A DNA stretch of 64,000 nt from Sphagnum magellanicum (Eukaryota > Streptophyta > Sphagnopsida > Sphagnales > Sphagnaceae), in contig CM038908.1 of NCBI GenBank assembly GCA_021904315.1, positions 23,952,501-24,016,500 of the forward strand. The letters run 5' to 3'. A model generated the notes under the pieces. It saw only the letters and a list, made by a program, of their open reading frames with translations. It was not told the DNA's origin and did not search any database. Positions 1 to 11,231 of this stretch are shown here, piece after piece. Made by a program: the position numbers and the translations under genes. Every line of letters begins with the position of its first letter. Position 1 is the first letter of the stretch.

Positions 1-509
1 GAAACAACACAGGCAGAGCTCCAGGAGTTCTTCATCATGTGCTGCAGCCGCACACTAAAGCCCTGAATTCCTTGACAACTGAGTCTGTGATCAAACTTGC
101 TACAGCTACAGAAATGTTGTCATGGCATGATGAGCATACCAGAGAGCAACCCGGGACTCCTTCTCCTCAGATGCATAAGCTGCTCTTCATCAGATCCATC
201 AGGTATCATCATCAACATCATCCTGCCATCACAAATTGTGCTTCTTCTGAACTTGCATCTTTTCCAGAAGGAACTGCTACTGCTGCTGGCAGTGGCAGTG
301 GGGTGTCATTGAAGGATCAATTTCTTCTGCTGGGTGACTTGTTCAAGCAACGAGAGCAACAAGAGGTTGAAGCAGTGAGAAGTTCTGTTGCAAAGTTCTT
401 GCCCAAAGGAGGCAACAAGACTCTCAGAATAGTGGGCAAATTCTCAAGGAATTTTGAGCTTGTCCATAAGCACAGAGATTCAAGCCAATTTGACACAACT
501 GTACTATAA
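1..509 (+). CDS. C-terminal end of an unrecognised gene (partial at left edge)
   Basis: A reading frame is open from position 3 at the left edge to a TAA at 507-509, about 168 residues. The first initiation-like codon in frame is a GTG at 39 and there is no ATG near the edge, so this is best read as the last exon of a gene entering from the left. The peptide is hydrophilic: a Ser/Gly/Ala-rich linker (around 260-305) is followed by a charged, probably helical tail with motifs such as LFKQREQQEVEAV and KFSRNFELVHKHR, ending FDTTVL. I do not recognise the family. No splice acceptor inside the segment is needed to keep the frame open, but one could exist. The coding reading is supported by frame length and higher GC than the DNA that follows. 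Confidence 0.4.
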   Translation, partial: NNTGRAPGVLHHVLQPHTKALNSLTTESVIKLATATEMLSWHDEHTREQPGTPSPQMHKLLFIRSIRYHHQHHPAITNCASSELASFPEGTATAAGSGSGVSLKDQFLLLGDLFKQREQQEVEAVRSSVAKFLPKGGNKTLRIVGKFSRNFELVHKHRDSSQFDTTVL

Positions 510-1492
510 AGAATTTGCATTGAAATTATAAAATTGTGCACTTTGTTGCAAAGGAGAAAGAACTTGAAGGGAAGAAATTATTATTATTATGATGATCATA
601 TTGATCTCTGGATTTATCCACAGTCCATGGTTTCAAGTGGCCCACACACACGCACACATATATATATAGATGTGAAGTTATATATGAAAGTTATATATGG
701 GAGATTGTTATGTTTGCTTTTTTCACTTGTTAATTCTTGCTATGGTCAAGATACAAGTTCAACAAAAGAGAATTTGAAGATTTTGAATCATCAAGAGACT
801 CATGTTGCTTCAATTTATTTTTTTTGGCTCTATCCTAAACTCAGGATAGATCATAGAGGCATTGTTAGAACTTTTTCAAGGATGAGTATAGAGTGTGGAG
901 GATGGAGGTAGTATGTGTTCAGGAGCAATTTGTTGTGCCTTTAAATACTGGACACAATGACACATTAAAACCCTTTAGTAATTATATTAATTATTTCTAG
1001 GGCTGTGAGAAAATTAAAAATCTCCAGATGGGCCTTTTTGGGAAGACCTTTTGTGAGAAAATAACAAAATAATATCTCACCACCATGCACTAAAGTTTTC
1101 AGTGGAGCAATTCTCATGGATTAATATTTTTTTAAGTTTTGATTCATTATTTTTCCTTTGAGAAAAGAAAGCTGTGATTAATAGATTAGCCCGTCGGTTA
1201 CATTTGAAAAGGCAAAAGGAATTTATATGGGAAGTTTTTAGGCTCAGTAATATGGGCTCATGAATGCATCACTCTTAAGGGGATGTTGTAAGCAGTAGGA
1301 GCAGCAACCTGCATGTCTCTCTCTATGTGAAGAATTTGGATAAACAAGAAGCTTGGGTATGAACAAACCTGTACCAAAAACATGTATCAAGCTCACCTCT
1401 AAAAGAAACTACTCGCGTGATGAATGTGAACAGATGAGGCCTTTAATCACAAAAAGCTTCAATTGACATCAAAATTTCTCTTATTATTGTTG
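510..1492. other. 3' flank of the left-edge gene; no gene seen
   Basis: AT-rich sequence after the stop codon at 507-509. It probably contains the 3' UTR of the left-edge gene. It has short low-complexity runs (TTATTATTATTA near 580, CACACACA and TATATATA near 645-668). The reading frames here are short and show no recognisable protein. Confidence 0.5.

Positions 1493-1570
<78 letters not shown>
1493..1570. repeat. (CT)39 microsatellite
   Basis: An uninterrupted run of about 39 CT units, followed at once by a short AGAGAGA. Its purity suggests it is young or actively slipping. Confidence 0.98.
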
Positions 1571-1572
<2 letters not shown>

Positions 1573-4560
1573 AGAGAATCCCAACCATGTCCCTTAGAAA
1601 ATAATAAATTTGCTCCCATTTGTGTCACAAACATTCTTTGTGGATCTTGTGTACTATTACAAAGCTTGGTTTTCCTGCCTGTTTTTTATTTTTTTCCTCA
1701 TCTTCAAGTTGATTATAGAGTCATTGACGGCACCTCAATAAATAGTTTATCACATAATGGTACGTGGTAAGTCATCTATCTATGAAGGAAGGTAGTTTGT
1801 TTGTATTGTTTTGTTTGGTTTGGTTTGTACTTATGAGATCCATCAAACTGGGATGCTTCAGATCGTGTTCTTGGTCTCTTTGGAAAGCTCTCAAGAAGGA
1901 GGGGTGCATTGGCTTGGTTTCATGGCGTTTGGACTTGCAGTGCAAAAGTTCTTGAATGTTGAATGATTTCTTCACTGAAAATTAAATTAAATTGTAGCTG
2001 AAAAATTCTGAGGAATTGGAATGTGCCTTTGGTGTTGTTGGAAGGCTCTTGATGAGCAGGATTTAATGAAATCTATTTGGTAAGATTTGGATTCAGAATG
2101 TGGGAGATATTGATTTTGAAATGATTTCTGCCACTGAAAATTCAAATAAATTCCAAAAAACCAGGTTTTGGAAGGAAAAATCAGTTGAGGATGTGGTAAC
2201 ACTTTGGCTAACAGCACTGGCCAAACTAGTTGTAGTGGTATAGAAGTCTCCAAGAAACATTAGTGTTGAAATGCTAAATCTAGTACTAGACAAAAGAGGA
2301 CTCTGCAAAAGGGAGAAGATCATGCATTGTAGTCATGTGGAATAATTCAGGGCCTGGTGGTTGTGAAGGAGAGCACAAGTGACAGGAGAGGAAAATGTAG
2401 TTTGGAAACCATATAGAAACTAGAAGATCCTCACCAAAACATCCTTCCTCCAATTTTGTGTCCCTTGTTGAAGTTCTTTGGGGTATGTAAAGTTTTCCTT
2501 CATAGTTCTTTGTATTTGACCAAATTTTATGCTTCCTTTTTCAGATCATTGTACATGCAAGTTTCAGTTGGAAAAAGATCAGAGTTATATTCCAAAAAAA
2601 AAATCAGTTTATTGCACATGCATGTTCTAGCTTGAAATGATCAGAGTTATTGTGCAGTTGTTTGTGTAGGGTGGTGAACTACCAGCAACTCGCAATGTGT
2701 TTTTGGAGGTATGCAACATCATCATCCATTGTCACTGTTGTAAGCTTCCCAGCAGGATATGTCAAAAGATGACTTTCCAATGTGCGCTTGCTTCTCAACA
2801 TAGGCTTTTGAGTAACAATTGGAAATGTATACTGAACATGGGTATAGACTGGATACCAAATTGGAGCTTGCTTGATGGGTTTAGAACCCAAATGCAAGCT
2901 CCAAGAATGAATCTTTATTGGGAGTAGATTTTGTGTGAACTGACGTAGTAAAAGCTGTGATCTCTGAGCCATGTTTGTCACAGTGATCATTTCTGTATGT
3001 CCTCTAGACTGCAAAAAGGGGTGTTTCTACATTGCCATGGAGCTCTCAAGTGCTTCCAGTCTAAGTAATAGCAAGACTGTGCAGAAAGAGGACAACCTCC
3101 ACAACTCTTCCAGCTCTAGGAATTCAGTAATATTTAGATTGGGGAGACCTAATCTATCTACTCATATTGTGTTGCAATACTTTGATTAGCTTGCTAAATG
3201 TGTGAACATTGTATGCAGAATTTGAGGGAGATTTTCTTTTAGGGTTATTTTGATGGTCCGAGCTATATACACTAGACTTTGTGCAGAGTTATGTAAATTA
3301 TGAACAGAATTAGGTCTTTGTTGTCTGTAATGTATTCTACACTTGTTCATGTGGTTTACTGCAAACGACCTCTCAAGTTGTCATTGTGCCGACTTTTGTG
3401 ACCTTGATCTTGGATTGCTTTTCATTTGCTTTCTTGTGAAATGGGTTAACACATTTTAATGCAGCAGCATGTCTGAGTGAATCATGCTGCACTTTCATGA
3501 AATATTCACATTTTCACCTTGAAATCGGTGCCACAATTGTTCCTATTCAAAAGCTGAAACTGGGCTCCCACTAACCCCGAAATGCAGGTTGTTATAAGGA
3601 TCAAAAAACCATTGAACCTGGAACTGTTGATCAAGAAAATTCAAGCCTACCCTGAAATTGGTGGGTTTTGTTTGTTGAAAATATTGAATAGAACCAGACC
3701 AAACCAAACCAAACCAAACGGTTCTCCTTAATATTGAAAATGGCAAAACCTGAGAACCTCTGGTTCCCTGTAAAATACGAGAACTGGCCAACATTGGTTA
3801 GTACATGGAGGAAGTGAATGTTAGGGTTTGTGCACCCCTCTGTAAAATTAGAGAAGCATGTGTTAAAAGCTCCAAAAATCTTGTTAAAAGTTCCAAGCAA
3901 AAGATAGGCAATTTTTGGCGTCAGGGGTCACATGCAAAAAAATATGCAACATTTGAATAATAGTTCAGTAAGGCAACTGATCTTCAAAGCAATTCAAGGC
4001 ACCAATTTCAACAATTTCATTGACCACAATTTTTTTTTGTCTTCACACCCAGGCTATTACAACATGAAGCTATTATTAGGTGTACAACATTTAAATGCCA
4101 GCTGAAGAGAACTCCTCAAGACAATCCAACCCTCCAATTGTAACAATCTCATTAGACACATAGGTTTTTTTTTTTGTGTGTTTTTCACCCCTGGTACACA
4201 ATGGGTACCCTTTCCACACAACCCTCTATGTTTGTGTTAATTTTCTAACTAAATAGTACTAGATCCTTGTCTGTATATGGACAAGGTTTTTAAAAAGATG
4301 CCCATCCAAGAGCAAGAGCAGCATTCCTGTAAAGCTTCAACCTTATTACTAGGGGGGTCCAACCCATTTTCCAACAACCCCACAAGCACATTTTTCACCT
4401 GCCACATGATGGATTCATGATGGATTCAATTGAATCTCCAGCCTGCTCTGCAATTGAATTTTCCCTTCTAATGATGTGCATGCTAACTTCGAAGAGAACC
4501 AACCTTAAGCATCTTTTTTTGTGTTATATACAAGACTCTGCACACATTCAAATCTAGACT
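1571..4560. other. Intergenic; no gene recognised
   Basis: Moderately AT-rich, with reading frames of at most about 110 codons that match nothing I know. An imperfect short duplication (about 37 bp ending GATCAGAGTTAT) occurs around 2,550-2,587 and 2,614-2,652. At 3,560-3,780 there are repeated GAACC/GGTTC words, including AGAACCTCTGGTTCC near 3,754, a relative of the dispersed palindromic motif described elsewhere. The rest is unexplained. Confidence 0.4.
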
Positions 4561-5258
4561 CTCTACTTTTTTTTTTTATACTTCCATGATTTTAAATCTT
4601 TGTGAGCTTTGAAGTTTTGCATTTGATCACCAAGGTGAAAAGTTCCTCTTGAGCTCCTCTTGTTTTTTCCATGGAAGCAAATGCTTTTTACTAGGGTTCC
4701 TAGCCGACATGTCCCTATGGGAAGTCCCAGACCAGGATTTGGACCTCCCAAGCATTCGGATCCTAGCATCCTTGATTGAATTTCAGCTCCCAATGGGGAT
4801 GGGAGGTTTGGGGATGTCCTAGTTTGGCTTGGACAACATTGAGAAAACGTCATGACAACTATAAGGAGGATGAGATTGGCGATGAGACGATGGGGATGGT
4901 GACAAGGGACAACAAGCACACACTAGGGACCATGCGACAAGACAAAGGGGACAAGAGCGATACGGCAAGCGCTAATGTGGCATTGGTGTGCACCAAGAAG
5001 TGCTAAGAACCATTGGGAAAGTGATGAACAACAATAGGAATCATTGGGAACGTCAAGACAAGCCAAAAGATATTGGGTGCTACCGGGTCTTGGGAGGACA
5101 TGCCAAGGGCATTGGGATTAACAATGAGATTTACAATGGGGAAAGCAAGGTGGATGATGGGGGCATCAAATTCATGGTGGTGGATGCCAAGAAAGATGAC
5201 ACAAGGCAACAAGGCAATATATTCATTAGATTTCTTACAAACTTATTGTAATGTTTTC
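4561..5258. other. GC-richer, G-biased segment, possible decayed coding DNA
   Basis: Compared with its surroundings this stretch is GC-richer and strongly purine-biased on plus. Two overlapping frames (4,776-5,006 and 4,988-5,251) give peptides of 76 and 87 residues rich in Lys, Asp and Gly, but neither has a motif I recognise. The words CATTGGGAA and GACAAG recur every few tens of bases, so the open frames may simply reflect repeat-derived low complexity. Confidence 0.25.
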
Positions 5259-5282
5259 ATATATATATATATATATATATAT
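5259..5282. repeat. (AT)12 microsatellite
   Basis: An uninterrupted AT dinucleotide run at the end of the G-biased segment. Confidence 0.95.
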
Positions 5283-6404
5283 TGACTTAACATTTTCAAT
5301 ATTAACTTAAGATAACACTTAGAAGCATGTATAATTAAACATTGGTTACACCTTAGGTGGGGTTTTTTTTTTGTGTTTACACCCAAAATCTTTTACACAT
5401 AACAAGACCTTTCAATTTGAAACCAATAGACAATGAAAATATTGATATATCATCCACCATGTGCACTTGCAAATACATTTATGACTAAATTAAAAAACAA
5501 AAAAGAGTTCTATGGCATCAACCCATTAGTTTGTACAACTCACGAAGATCTTCAACCTCTTCCTTCAACATTTGTTTTGGAGCCAAAGATAAGACATCAA
5601 TAGTACACACCTACTTCCTACACCTTAGCACCATCACTCGTTTGCTATGACCATGGCTCAAGAAAATTGGCATCAATTGGAGGACAAAGGTGAAAAATGG
5701 AATGAGTCAAATATGTGAGTGGAGTAGAATGAAGATTTAGGTCTTGGTAGACCCCAATTGGGAGAGTTGGAGAGACTCATTTGAGGGTTCAAGCAAAAAA
5801 CCAACACAAACTTAGACTAGGAACAACATAAACCTTTTTGAAATGCATGTTTTTAGACCCATTAAAACCTAAAATCTTGCAAACTACAAAGTTGTTCTAT
5901 ATTGTCCATCATGCCGTAACTTTTATTTCAAGTCTTGATACTATAGAGAGGTGGTGTTGTTATTAGGTGCCAAACACTTGCACAACATGTTCAAACATCT
6001 CTTGTTTGTACATTACACTTCAAATTGCAAATGTGAAGTAGATTACATGAACACTTTTGCACAACACAAGTTCTACATGCAAGCAACTAAGTTGAAAAAT
6101 AAGTTTAACAAGTTTCATTATTAAGAAGAATCCACACATTAATCAATCCATCCTACTAAGGTCTCTAATAGGATGGTTCTACCAACAACTTTGAAAAAGT
6201 TAAATCTAATTCAAAATGAGTTCAAAAATTGAGTTGTAAAGTGCAAATTGTTTGTTATGTTTTATTCTCTTTTACATATTGTTTTCTATACATTTTACAA
6301 TTAATGTGTAAATAAAATAAGAAAACATCCTTATCCACATCAAAATAAGGCAAGATACCTTAGTCCACAGGTGTAATATTATATAATGTTTAAATGCAAT
6401 CCAA
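5283..6404. other. AT-rich intergenic, nothing recognised
   Basis: AT-rich, with stops in all frames. No domain, RNA gene or repeat structure could be identified. Confidence 0.5.
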
Positions 6405-6640
6405 AAACAATTTTGGGTTTTACCATGGTGGTTAGCTGATTCACCCAAGGTGGGTTCACCAACACCAAGAATGGTACCATGGAAAAACCCCAAAACAAAT
6501 TTGGTTGCTTCTAGACATTATAAATGTCCCCTCCTATAAAAGTTTACCCAATGTTGGGCGATTATTAGAAATTTCACCAAATCACTCATCGGGTATCAAG
6601 GTGGTTCTTAGGGTTCATACTCACAATTCTCAAAAGTCAA
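6405..6640. mobile_element. Copy 1 of a dispersed ~225-bp repeat (family A), with foldback
   Basis: The segment contains an inverted repeat: TTTTGGGTTTTACCATGGT near 6,411 pairs imperfectly with GGTACCATGGAAAAACCCC at about 6,473-6,491. Between the arms lie CTGATTCACCCAAGG and GGGTTCACC. It continues rightward with ATGTTGGGCGATTATTAGAAA near 6,551 and GGTGGTTCTTAGGGTTCATA near 6,600. The same words in the same order occur at about 59,250-59,480, so this is a repeat family. Small size and lack of coding capacity fit a non-autonomous DNA transposon. The superfamily is not known and no target-site duplication is clear. Confidence 0.55.
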
Positions 6641-6840
6641 ATACCCAATTCTGGTATATAATCACATTTATCAAAAAATCAAATATGCGGCTCTGATATA
6701 TAAGAACAATTTTAATTTTTTGAAAAAATATAAAATTATCACTCAAAGGACCAAGGGGGTTGTTTGCTGATTCTAAACTGCAATTATTAACAAAATTAAA
6801 GAAAATAAATTAGCGAGAAAACGCCATATTCTGCATCAAG

Positions 6841-6960
6841 TTCCAATAGGGTAGCCCAACAAAAATATATAAGGATGCTGAAATTTTTTTACTTTTATGT
6901 GTTTGTAAAACCAAATATGGCTAAATTTTCTTATGGATTATAACACCTCAGACAACATTA
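6841..6960 (-). repeat. Dispersed repeat family B, degenerate copy
   Basis: Weak copy, read on minus, of the family best seen at 8,383-8,535 and 58,010-58,160. Shared words are AACCAAATATGGCTAAATTTTCTTA (reverse of the TAAGAAGATTTAGCCAAATNTGG core) and a GTAGCCCA-like end near 6,851. Assignment rests on these words only. Confidence 0.35.
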
Positions 6961-7028
6961 GAACTTCTATGGAGCATGCCCATTCATCACATGCAGACAT
7001 ATAATATTCAAAATGTCACACACATTAT

Positions 7029-7075
7029 AGGATTTAGGGTTTAGGGTTTAGGTCTTAGGGTTTAGGGTTTAGGGT
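7029..7075 (+). repeat. Interstitial telomere-like (TTTAGGG)n tract
   Basis: About six plant telomere heptamers TTTAGGG, two of them altered (TTTAGGTC, TTAGGG). Shorter two-to-three-unit tracts occur at 32,292, 40,548, 47,587, 55,707, 59,550, 59,586 and 61,137, in both orientations. Such tracts are common relics of break repair or of repeat spread in plant chromosomes. Confidence 0.9.
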
Positions 7076-8382
7076 CAAGTTTGAGGCAAAATTGTATGCC
7101 CAAAATCCAAATCTTACACCAATGGGTAGGTCTAATCTTTTATCTATTTCCAATGGGCAGAACGAGAAAAAAACGTAGGCTTCCTTTTGTTGGATATCAA
7201 CTCCCTACCAACTTATTTAAGTTATTTTTACCAAGTTATATAATTATTTGAAACATTTGTGCTACATGCACATATTTTTGGGACTATGAGATATGTTAAG
7301 CAAGTAAATTTAAATATTTTTAGTTAAATTTAATATGAAATATTTCAATGCATGGGATGATGACCTTGTCCATGTGCTTTCTAAGGCAGATAACATCTAC
7401 ATGAAATGTTTCACCTCCTATTTAGAGTAGGAGGCAAGAGCTTGGGATTGGATCGAAGGTTTTGTTATTGTAACAACAACATTTGTGTGCTCCTAAGGTT
7501 GAGTGGAGAGCTCATAAATAATAAAAGATTGAGTGTTTTTATCATCTCTATTCTCTCATTGATTTGCTATCAATTTCCAACACTTTTCCCTCCATTTCCA
7601 AACCCCTCCCACCTCCATTTCTTCTGAAACCAAGCACTCCATGTTTCTAAAGCCAGTGTAATGCAAGCACTTGATTGTTTGTGGGGATGGTGCAGTAGTG
7701 TCCATACTAATACAAGGCATGGGCCAAAGCAAAGGGACAGAATCAACCAAAATCCAGGGGAAGCTGGATTGATGATTTCCTGACTCAAACCCACCAAAAG
7801 TGGGTCCCCAACACATTTAGGGTTAGGGGTCTGGTCTAAATGTGGCTATGGTCTGGAGAGGAAGGAAGAAAGGAAGGAAGGAAGGGATGTTGGAAGGGAT
7901 GTTGGATTGAAAGTGCTTTGCTTTGCAAAAGCTTGTGAGAGAGGGTTTGGAGGAGCTTTTGTCCTTAACCTTTTTTTACAAGCTACTAGAGTGGGACCAC
8001 CCACCCACTATGAAGTTTTATATATGCACCCTACCAAATTTGGGTACCCTTTGCTTTTGGACCCATAGTCATCATTCATTCATTCCTTTGGGATGTTTGG
8101 AACTGGGTTTATGTCTTACCTCCTCCTTTCTTTGTCATTTGTGAAAGAGGAATGAATACCTAATAGAAGGAATGCTGTCTGTCTGTCTGGCCCCCCATTC
8201 ATTGGGTTTACATTGAAAATACAATTGTGTGTGTAGGCTTCAAGTTTTTTTTTTTTTTTCAGGCCAATGGGATTGTTGGATTTGGTGGTGGGTTTAAATT
8301 TTAATTTTCCTAGTTATTTTTTAGTGAACTAACTCTCCAAGACAAGAGGTTCTTGCACGTAACTTTTACATTTTTAAAATTT
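7076..8382. other. Intergenic; short microsatellites only
   Basis: No gene recognised. It holds a GGAA/AAGG tract at about 7,858-7,886 and a 15-base T run near 8,246. Frames of 70-86 codons on both strands at 7,400-8,140 overlap one another and carry no known motif. Confidence 0.45.
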
Positions 8383-8535
8383 TATTTCTAGGGAATTTTG
8401 TGATATAGCCAAAGTGACAATCATTCATAGGAAGATTTAGCCAAATCTAGCTATAAAATCAGATATGAAGTTACAAAAGTTGAATGAATTCTTTTTATAT
8501 TTTTTGGCTACTTACTTACTTACTTACTTACTAAC
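8383..8535 (+). repeat. Dispersed repeat family B, good copy
   Basis: Carries the family words in order: GTGACAATCATTCATAGG, GAAGATTTAGCCAAATC, TAGCTATAA, ATATGAAGTTACAAAAG and TTTTTTGGCTACTT. The last word runs into a (CTTA)n tract at 8,508-8,530. Related copies lie at 6,841-6,960, 23,883-24,000, 58,010-58,160 and 62,180-62,300, in both orientations. No coding capacity. Internal AGCCA/TGGCT words suggest weak self-complementarity, as in MITEs. Confidence 0.6.
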
Positions 8536-8620
8536 TACAACCAAAATAAACAAATCTAGCTACATTTTAAAAAAATTTGACTTCTAGGTATTTTTCATTT
8601 TTAATAATGTCAGTTGAAAA

Positions 8621-8649
8621 TTATTATTATTATTATTATTATTATTATT
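8621..8649. repeat. (TTA)n microsatellite
   Basis: About ten uninterrupted TTA/ATT units. A similar trinucleotide run flanks the family B copy near 62,150. Confidence 0.95.
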
Positions 8650-8760
8650 TTATTTTAATTATGATTTTGTCTTCATGAGTGCATCTAGGAGGACATTTGA
8701 TTGATGGATATGTCAGTAGAGTGCAGGTTGCTAAAAAAAGGCAGACAAGTATGTATGGCC

Positions 8761-8781
8761 TCCTCCTCCTCCTCCTCCTCC
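8761..8781. repeat. (TCC)7 microsatellite
   Basis: Seven TCC units. A matching (TCC)8 tract occurs at 10,891-10,914 in the 3' flank of the PIN gene. Confidence 0.95.
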
Positions 8782-9090
8782 AGCAAATTCATAATCAAGC
8801 AATCAAAAGCACATCTTCAAAAAAGCTGTGTAAGAGTTATTATGTACATAGTTGGGAAGAAAACAAAAATCTCCCTAAGGGAGTGAGGGAGGCAGGCAGA
8901 CCTAGTAGCTAGCTAGAAAGCAAACACTCTCCCCCACCCCACAACAACCTCCATAGTTAGTTGTTGGGTGGGACTTTGCCAGTTAGTTCTTTTGATTCAT
9001 CAAGCCCCTGCCATCACATGCTAACTAGGTGTGGGGGCAAGCAAGCAAGCAAGCAAGGTTGGTGTGGGTGGGACAAATCCCAGACCTAGC

Positions 9091-9665
9091 ATCTACATGC
9101 ATCTACTCACCTAATATAGCCACCAAGCTACTTTTATTACCTACCTACTCACAACCCACTAGCCTTTTACCTATGTAATACCCATCTACATACACCTACC
9201 TATCTAATTGCTACCTATTTTTTTAACCTACCTACTAACCACCCATTAGGCCATTCCTTGTTACTAAACATCTATATGGATCTACTTACCTAGTACCCAC
9301 CTGCCTTAATAATTACATGTTTTTATTACCTACCTACTAACAACCCATTAGCCATTACCTTGTACTAAACATCTACATGGATCTACCTACCTAATACACA
9401 CCTATTTTTCTACTTAATAGCCACGTATTTGTTACCTACCTACTAACAACCCATTACCCCTTACCTTGTACTAACATCTATATGCATCTACTTACCAAGT
9501 ACACACCTATTTTTCTACTTAATAGCCACATATTTTTGTTACCTACCTACTAACAACCGATTACCCATTACCCCTTACCTTGTACTAAAAACATCTATAT
9601 GCATCTACTTACCTAGTACACACCTATTTTTTTACCTACCTACCTACCTACCCACCTACATACAA
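9091..9665 (+). repeat. CTAC-rich minisatellite, six degenerate ~86-118-bp units
   Basis: Units begin with ATCTAYATGSATCTACYTACC at about 9,091, 9,184, 9,270, 9,371, 9,475 and 9,593. Each unit then has CACCTATTTTT, TAATAGCCAC, TTACCTACCTACTAACAAC and CCATTACC. Unit length varies (93, 86, 101, 104, 118) through small indels, and the array ends in pure (CTAC)n at about 9,632-9,660. Shorter CTAC/TAGG-rich patches recur at 16,086, 33,376, 40,570-40,690, 41,160-41,350 and 42,750-42,850. Confidence 0.85.
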
Positions 9666-9670
9666 GACCT

Positions 9671-11231
9671 ATTTTTGACAGGATAGGTTACCAAGGTAAG
9701 ATTTGAAGTCAACTGGGTTAGATGCTGCTGCACTGGTGGGTATTGGTTCACACTCTGGCCCATGGTATTTTGCATCATAAGATTTGGGCTTCAGAGAGGG
9801 CAGCAGCTGCCACCACCAACAAGAACAAGAGAACGGAGCATCTTCTACCACCAACAGCAACAACAAGAGAAAGGAGCATCTTCTACCTACCTGCCAACTA
9901 CTGTCAACCTCCAAAAAAATTTTACAAACATTTGATTGACAACATAATTCAACACAGCCAGAAGATCTGGTTAAAGAGTCAGCAAAAGCTTGCAGACTTG
10001 GTGCCCTGTAACAAAGGGACAAAAATGGAATTCAGAGCTCTCAGAGTTTTCGTTGAGGATGTTGTTCGCGAATCTTTGAGAAACAAAACAAATGAAGTCG
10101 CAGAAAGCAAAAATAAATGAAAATGCCACCCACCCAAAACCATCACAAGAATTGATAAGTGTAGTACAATAATCGCTAGAGTCAAACTCTGTTATTGTAT
10201 TTGTTATGAGATCTACTTACCTACTTCGTACTTTCCTTGGCTGGTACATAAAAACCCCTCATGCATAGAGACAGAGATTTATACACACACCATTTTGTAT
10301 TATATTTTCGGGTATTGATCTATACAGCACAACAGAGGCCAGCCTTGACATTGCCTTTTACGACCTGTAGATAATGATTGTTACCAAAATTGCATTTGTT
10401 CTGTTTTTCAAAATCATGATAAAAACAACCCAAGGTATTCGAGAACCTCTTCCTCTGCAAAAAAAACCCATCTCAAGTCTGATCTCAGGTTCCGGAAATG
10501 ATTGACATAATCTCAATCACTGTGTCAAATCTATTGAAAAAACAAAGGGGGAAAAAAACTGCAACAAGCTAGATTCATATCTCAACTGATTCACATTGTG
10601 CCTTATTATCAATTCATTGAAACAAGCAGCGACCAGATTTCATCCTCCTGCCCACCAAATAAAAATAATTTAATTTTTGAGAACTCTTGGAAGATGGCGA
10701 AGAGGAGGAACATCATCCACCCTCAGAAGACAAATAAAGCCAAAAGAAAGTGTGACATTTGATGATGGTTTACCCAAGAGAGAGTAAGAAGATGGATACC
10801 AGGTTTGGTATAGATTACAGAGGCTTGAGGATGATGAGGAAGCCAATCTTATCTTGTCAATGGAAGGAAAAGAGGAAATAAGTTCTGATCTCCTCCTCCT
10901 CCTCCTCCTCCTCCCAAGCTGCAGACTCTCAATTCATGGCAATGCAACACATTCCTTTGATTGCCCTACAGCTGATCTCCAAAGTACATAGAACTTTTGG
11001 AGTTCCCAACTCTAAAGAACAACCTTTCACTTTTTTGCTGTGCTAATAAACTTGAGCACCTACTAAAAATGGCAACCAAAAATAAAATTTAGAACCCAAG
11101 GAGGAAGAGGCCAGGTAGTGTACAATTTTTTAGAACTCAAAAGATGGCATACAACAACACCATGACCCTCTGGGAGAAGAAGGGGTGAGACCCAGTTGCT
11201 CAACTCAAAAATTTGGCATTGCAAAACTCTT
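9671..11231. other. 3' flank of the PIN gene; no separate gene supported
   Basis: GC content is closer to that of genic DNA than further out, and the 3' UTR of the minus-strand PIN gene should lie in the upper part of this stretch. Frames of 117 and 132 codons at 9,669-10,120 overlap each other on opposite strands and are built largely from Asn/Thr/Lys or Leu/Ser runs with no known motif, so I do not call them. A (TCC)8 tract lies at 10,891-10,914. Confidence 0.45.

Noticed and set aside
2679-3014. 111-codon minus-strand frame
   Set aside because: No recognisable motif, no splice or neighbour context, and competing frames on plus; kept as unexplained intergenic DNA.
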